From NCBI GenBank assembly GCA_020056025.1, contig JAGVIO010000102.1, positions 1 through 8,759 of the forward strand: a stretch of 8,759 bases of DNA, read 5' to 3'. Of the stretch, positions 6,316 through 8,759 are shown piece by piece. This DNA comes from an archaeon (lineage in GTDB: Archaea; Nanobdellota; Nanobdellia; Woesearchaeales; WJKL01). The number at the start of each line of letters is the position of its first letter. The first letter of the stretch is position 1. The notes beneath the pieces were generated by a model. That model did no database searches. It had not been told where the DNA came from and saw only the letters and a program-made list of their open reading frames with translations. The position numbers and the translations under genes are program-made.

Positions 6316-6324
6316 TTTATATAC
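6316..6324 (+). promoter_or_regulatory. TATA box for the small ribbon-helix-helix gene
   Basis: TTTATATAC is centred 26 bases before the ATG at 6346, and no Shine-Dalgarno site is present. This matches a leaderless archaeal promoter and supports the reality of the short gene behind it. Confidence 0.6.
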
Positions 6325-6345
6325 AAGAACATATTTCCTTATATT

Positions 6346-6507
6346 ATGGCATCAACACCAAAAGGACCTCAGATTCAAAGACTGGATGTTATGGTAGACA
6401 AAGTCACTTATGACACTTTTGCAAAGAACTGCAGCCACAAAGGATATGCAACCAAGGTTGTAATTGAGAAACTGATGAAGAAGTTCAATGAAACAGGGCA
6501 GATGTGA
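6346..6507 (+). CDS. Small ribbon-helix-helix-like protein (53 residues)
   Basis: A short ATG-to-TGA frame encodes 53 residues. The pattern fits a ribbon-helix-helix fold: an N-terminal strand IQRLDVMVD (10-18), a first helix VTYDTFAKNCS (20-30), a turn HKGYAT (31-36) and a second helix KVVIEKLMKKFNET (37-50). The alternating strand residues (R12, D14, M16) would contact DNA as a dimer. Proteins of this size act as repressors or as antitoxins; no toxin gene is adjacent, so a free-standing DNA-binding protein is more likely. A well-placed TATA box precedes it, and a hairpin lies 33 bases after its stop. The gene is shorter than common annotation cut-offs and could be missed. Confidence 0.65.
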   Translation: MASTPKGPQIQRLDVMVDKVTYDTFAKNCSHKGYATKVVIEKLMKKFNETGQM

Positions 6508-6540
6508 TTCTAGATAAAATTTTGATATAGATTTTCTTAG

Positions 6541-6579
6541 CTCGCCTTTTAATAAATTCAAAAGAGAGAAGAAGGCGAG
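6541..6579. terminator. GC-rich hairpin in the convergent gap after the RHH gene
   Basis: CTCGCCTTTT (6541-6550) pairs with AGAAGGCGAG (6570-6579) over ten pairs, one of them G-U, around a 19-base A-rich loop. A second, outer nine-base inverted repeat, ATAGATTTT (6527-6535) with AAAATCTAT (6605-6613), encloses it and reaches into the stop codon of the minus-strand Dabb gene. The position between two converging genes suggests a shared 3' end, although no long T-run directly follows the inner stem. Confidence 0.45.
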
Positions 6580-6609
6580 GCTTATTCTGAAAAGATTGCA
6601 TTAAAAAAT

Positions 6610-6924
6610 CTATTTCTCTGCTCTTTCTGCTTCATAATCATAGACTAAAACATTTTCAGCAATCGGAATGATATATTTTTCAGCAACACGCCTATGGTCT
6701 GGGTGAGGCAGATAAGCATCGCGCGCCTGAGAATCTTTGAATATTACAATAAAACCTTCTGTAAAACCCTTTGTCAATCCTTCAAGGCTATTGTTGGCAC
6801 CGCCTGTTATTGACACAATCCCTGATATCTGATCCTTAAGCCTGTAAACATTTCTATACATCTCTTTAACAGCCTGTCTGTCTACACCTTGCTTTAACTG
6901 GAGCAATACTATATGGTTAAGCAT
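6610..6924 (-). CDS. Stress-responsive alpha/beta barrel (Dabb) domain protein
   Basis: The 104-residue protein is a single Dabb domain (ferredoxin-like dimeric barrel). It begins with MLNHIVLLQLKQGV (1-14), the family's strand with H4 that often lines the dimer cavity. This is followed by a helix VKEMYRNVYRLKDQI, then GGANNSLEGLTKGFTEGFIVIF (41-62), the block D-A-Y-L-P-H-P-D-H (69-77) and a final strand ENVLVYDYE. Dabb proteins are small dimers; some are plant stress proteins, and others are cyclases or monooxygenase-like. The archaeal role is unknown. Read on the minus strand, ATTTAAAAAAAG is centred about 27 bases before the ATG and is a weak TATA candidate. The gene stands alone, converging on the RHH gene. 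Confidence 0.8.
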   Translation of the reverse strand: MLNHIVLLQLKQGVDRQAVKEMYRNVYRLKDQISGIVSITGGANNSLEGLTKGFTEGFIVIFKDSQARDAYLPHPDHRRVAEKYIIPIAENVLVYDYEAERAEK

Positions 6925-6994
6925 GTTTCATTTAGAAATATAATTCTTTTTTTAAATGTTATGCTTATGTAAAAATTTCTATTTCTTAAGCATC

Positions 6995-7038
6995 AGCCCT
7001 GCCAACATTTGTCTTTAAAATCTTTTTATCGGCAGGCT
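6995..7038 (-). terminator. Hairpin downstream of the DUF5654 gene
   Basis: AGCCCTGCC (6995-7003) and GGCAGGCT (7031-7038) pair over eight bases with one bulged C, around a 27-base AT-rich loop. It starts 15 bases past the stop of the minus-strand DUF5654 gene, where a 3' end is expected. The stem core GGCAGG/CCTGCC is the same as in the hairpin at 236-286. Confidence 0.35.
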
Positions 7039-7052
7039 ATAAAAAATAAAAT

Positions 7053-7283
7053 TTATTTCTTTTTTGTTTTTGCCTTTTCAGCAAGCTTTCCTATCCAGAT
7101 TGTTATTAAAACTGCAATCACCGTAACAAGTGCAGCATAACCTATCATTGCCCACAGTGTCTGGGCTGTTCCGAAGAATTGCTTGAATACTTCCTGTATT
7201 GCATTGTTCCATGCCAAAGCAGCAACAAGGCCGAATGCTGCTGCCGCCAATGCAGATAATTTATCAATCATTATTTCTTTCAT
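7053..7283 (-). CDS. DUF5654 family two-helix membrane protein
   Basis: The product has 76 residues with two membrane helices (~8-25 and ~42-65) and a basic tail (KLAEKAKTKKK). The first helix, SALAAAAFGLVAALAWNNAI, with its A-x-x-x-L-A-W-N-x-A-I ending, is typical of DUF5654, a family of short archaeal membrane proteins of unknown function. The second helix is GYAALVTVIAVLITIWIGKL. The start is well supported: GAGGTG (minus strand, 7294-7289) is a strong Shine-Dalgarno match five bases before the ATG. It lies 50 bases after the stop of the thioredoxin-fold gene on the same strand, behind that gene's terminator, so it probably has its own start site, but no clear TATA box could be fixed in the A/T-only gap. 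Confidence 0.75.
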   Translation of the reverse strand: MKEIMIDKLSALAAAAFGLVAALAWNNAIQEVFKQFFGTAQTLWAMIGYAALVTVIAVLITIWIGKLAEKAKTKKK

Positions 7284-7304
7284 GTTTACACCTCATTTTT
7301 ATTG

Positions 7305-7346
7305 ATAAAAAATAAAATAAAAAAATAATGCGCTTAGCTTGCGCAT
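7305..7346 (-). terminator. Intrinsic-type terminator overlapping the stop of the thioredoxin-fold gene
   Basis: On the minus strand ATGCGC (7346-7341), a seven-base loop AAGCTAA (7340-7334) and GCGCAT (7333-7328) form a perfect six-pair stem, followed at once by a U-rich tract to about 7305. The TAA stop codon (7336-7334) is inside the loop. This has the layout of a bacterial intrinsic terminator; in archaea the U-tract alone may be enough. Confidence 0.6.
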
Positions 7347-8542
7347 CCTGCATCTGCTGTTGCAGCAGCTGTTGTTGCAGTGCCGAATCCAGGCGAAGGC
7401 TGTGCTGAATCAAGAGTCTTTGAGCATTCAGATGGCGCTGTCTTGAATCCTGCGCATATTGCCTTGAGTAAGCTTACAGAATCCCTGTTTGAGCTTACAT
7501 CTGCTCCGTTGACAATCAAAGTAGGGGAGCCCTGAACTCCGTATTTCTTTGCAAGGTCTGCATAGACTGCAAACGGCGGGAAATTGCCCCTGTATGTTGC
7601 CTTGTCTGCAAAGTTCTTCATGACACTGAATTTCTCATCTGTTGCTGTTATGCAGGCATCAAGCTTTGTCTTGTCGACTTTTGCTTCTGTCACGCAGCTT
7701 TCAGAATTGCCTTCTTTGAGGAAGCATTTTAGGTAAGCAAAGAATTTGTCATTCTGCTCTTCCTGTATGCAGTACTGCTGCATCTCTTCTTTCAGTTCTT
7801 TCTCGCCGTGCATTGCATAGTCGCAGAATTTGATGGAAAAGTCAATCTTGTCGCCAAGTGCTTCAGCAGCAGGAATAACTCCTTTTTCGATCTGAGTTCC
7901 GTATGGGCAGTGCGACATCACAAACACTTCAACAACAGGCTTGTCTTTCTTGTTGCAGCTTAAGTCTGTCTTGCATTTTTCATCATCACAGTCAATCTTT
8001 CCATCTCCGTTGTCATCTTTTTCATTGCCGCATATCTCTGCATTAGGATCAAATGATGCAGGAATCCTCAGCTGCAGTCCGTCTTTCTTCTGGTCAACAT
8101 AATTCTGAACCTGGCTGAAGTTTGCAGCTGTCTTGATGTCTGCATTAAGCAATACTACTGGAAGGGTTGTTACTTTATTGTCAGCGTATAATTTCTTTCC
8201 TTCTTCTGTATTGTAATCAACATGTTCAAATGTCATCTCTGGGAAAAGGCTCTTCAGCTGGCTTTCAAGCCCTGCTGTATTACATGCCTCTCCGCATCTT
8301 TGGTCATTGAGAATAATAGTTTTCTGTGCTCCTGCTGCTGTGTTTTGGCTGGAATCTGCTGCATTCTTGGCCATTATTCCATTAAATCCGCCTGTGTATA
8401 TAGCCCAGACAAGCGCGACTGCAAGAATCAGAGAAATTCCCTGCCATATCAATGTCTTTTTGATTTTTCTTTTTGGTTGAGCTGCTGCAGCATGATGAAC
8501 TAAATGCTCAGCATGATGCTCATGATGTTCATTTTCTGTCAT
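7334..8542 (-). CDS. Membrane-anchored double thioredoxin-fold protein with CPYG site and EF-hand-like linker
   Basis: The 402-residue protein starts with a His-rich cytosolic tail (7 of residues 6-17 are His) and a basic patch, then one membrane helix (~31-50), leaving the rest outside. Residues ~73-150 form a degenerate thioredoxin domain with C83-x3-C87 and a cis-proline (TTLPV, P128). The linker has C171 and D-D-N-G-D-G-K-I-D-C-D-D (176-187), which resembles a calcium-binding EF-hand loop, plus C185, C190 and C196. A DsbA/GILT-like domain (~201-365) follows, with SHCPYG (210-215; only C212 of a CxxC), more cysteines (240, 258, 273, 283, 297, 363, 373) and the cis-proline motif GSPTL (P350). 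A low-complexity tail ends in C400. Role, inferred: extracytoplasmic thiol-disulfide exchange. GAGGGA precedes the ATG as ribosome binding site. Confidence 0.75.
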   Translation of the reverse strand: MTENEHHEHHAEHLVHHAAAAQPKRKIKKTLIWQGISLILAVALVWAIYTGGFNGIMAKNAADSSQNTAAGAQKTIILNDQRCGEACNTAGLESQLKSLFPEMTFEHVDYNTEEGKKLYADNKVTTLPVVLLNADIKTAANFSQVQNYVDQKKDGLQLRIPASFDPNAEICGNEKDDNGDGKIDCDDEKCKTDLSCNKKDKPVVEVFVMSHCPYGTQIEKGVIPAAEALGDKIDFSIKFCDYAMHGEKELKEEMQQYCIQEEQNDKFFAYLKCFLKEGNSESCVTEAKVDKTKLDACITATDEKFSVMKNFADKATYRGNFPPFAVYADLAKKYGVQGSPTLIVNGADVSSNRDSVSLLKAICAGFKTAPSECSKTLDSAQPSPGFGTATTAAATADAGCAS

Positions 8543-8587
8543 AAAAATCCCTCTATAATTTTAATATGTTTCCTGATAAGCAAGATG

Positions 8588-8595
8588 TTTATAAA
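8588..8595 (-). promoter_or_regulatory. TATA box for the thioredoxin-fold gene
   Basis: TTTATAAA, centred about 49 bases before the ATG at 8542, predicts a start near 8566 and a leader of about 24 bases. The leader carries GAGGGA (minus strand, 8553-8548) as a Shine-Dalgarno site. The motif is itself symmetric, so direction is set by the gene. Confidence 0.5.
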
Positions 8596-8621
8596 TTTTA
8601 TGAATTTGCAAAAGTGTGTTC

Positions 8622-8643
8622 TATCATGACATATGTCACGATA
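8622..8643. promoter_or_regulatory. 22-bp near-perfect palindrome, candidate operator
   Basis: The half-sites TATCATGACAT (8622-8632) and ATGTCACGATA (8633-8643) are inverted copies with ten of eleven pairs matching. The core TGACATATGTCA (8627-8638) is perfectly symmetric. It lies about 27 bases upstream of the TATA box of the thioredoxin-fold gene and is flanked by TTTGCAAA (8605-8612) and ATTGCAAA (8656-8663). No spacer separates the halves, which suits a homodimeric DNA-binding protein. Confidence 0.6.
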
Positions 8644-8759
8644 CTATACAATTAAATTGCAAATGAATAAGTCCGAAATTAGTTCTCGCTTCTGGAGTAT
8701 ATAGATCATTTTTAAACTTTATAAACACTATATCTAATTTGTCATTTTTAATTTGTGAA
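8644..8759. other. Gene-free right edge with a possible outward promoter
   Basis: No reading frame that I can support occurs here. TTTATAAA at 8718-8725 on the plus strand would place a transcription start near 8750, so a plus-strand gene may begin just past the window edge and share the palindrome region with the thioredoxin-fold gene. This is inference from position only. Confidence 0.3.

Noticed and set aside
6346..6507. The small RHH gene as the antitoxin of a toxin-antitoxin pair.
   Set aside because: Neither neighbour looks like a toxin: the upstream gene is an S66 peptidase and the downstream one is a convergent Dabb protein.
8222..8503. Plus-strand Cys-rich frame of 93 codons opposite the thioredoxin-fold gene.
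   Set aside because: The cysteines come from reading Ala/Gln codons (GCA, CAG) in the opposite frame; the minus-strand protein is clearly real.
1..8759. tRNA, rRNA, CRISPR repeats, insertion-sequence ends or attachment sites.
   Set aside because: I looked on both strands for tRNA arm motifs, regularly spaced identical repeats and transposase-like genes and found none. The only regular array is the short 20-bp one at 1167-1246, which is too short and degenerate for CRISPR.

Overview
The window reads as a piece of an AT-rich archaeal chromosome, most likely from a DPANN lineage of the Woesearchaeota/Pacearchaeota type. This is inferred from archaeal TATA boxes (TTTATATA-like) centred about 26-30 bases before several ATGs, i.e. 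leaderless or nearly leaderless transcripts, mixed with a few genes that have a good Shine-Dalgarno site. The gene content agrees: a tandem Lrp-type regulator, a DUF5654 membrane protein, a Cys-rich membrane-anchored thioredoxin-fold protein and a small ribbon-helix-helix protein. No RNA gene, CRISPR array, insertion sequence or origin was found.

Layout. (1) Bases 1-207 hold the 3' end of a TspO/MBR membrane sensor. It converges, across a GC-rich hairpin, on a minus-strand gene (324-1166) for a protein that resembles a diverged diadenylate cyclase (DisA_N) domain. (2) That gene is divergent from a duplicated Lrp/AsnC-like regulator (1294-2274). The first 80 bases of the gap are a degenerate tandem array of four 20-bp elements, which looks like an operator. 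A cupin gene (2261-2683) overlaps the regulator's end, and a DUF218/YdcF-like gene (2758-3360) follows from its own promoter. (3) A compact minus-strand operon (5309 down to 3365) encodes a RimK-like ATP-grasp ligase, a two-helix membrane protein and a Cys-rich lipoprotein-like protein. It shares one bidirectional TATA element with a plus-strand S66 (LD-carboxypeptidase/MccF-like) peptidase (5371-6291). (4) A 53-residue ribbon-helix-helix gene (6346-6507) is followed by a hairpin and the converging Dabb-domain gene (6610-6924). (5) Two minus-strand genes close the window: a DUF5654 two-helix membrane protein (7053-7283) and a membrane-anchored double thioredoxin-fold protein with an EF-hand-like linker (7334-8542). 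Between them lies a bacterial-looking hairpin plus U-tract terminator. The last 217 bases carry no gene but contain a near-perfect 22-bp palindrome.

How the parts may fit together (inference): the Lrp-like protein probably controls itself and the cyclase-like gene through the 20-bp array. The ATP-grasp ligase and the S66 hydrolase, one forming and one cleaving amide bonds, are wired to one promoter and next to two envelope proteins, which suggests a common cell-surface or peptide-modifying role. The rest looks like ordinary single-gene units.
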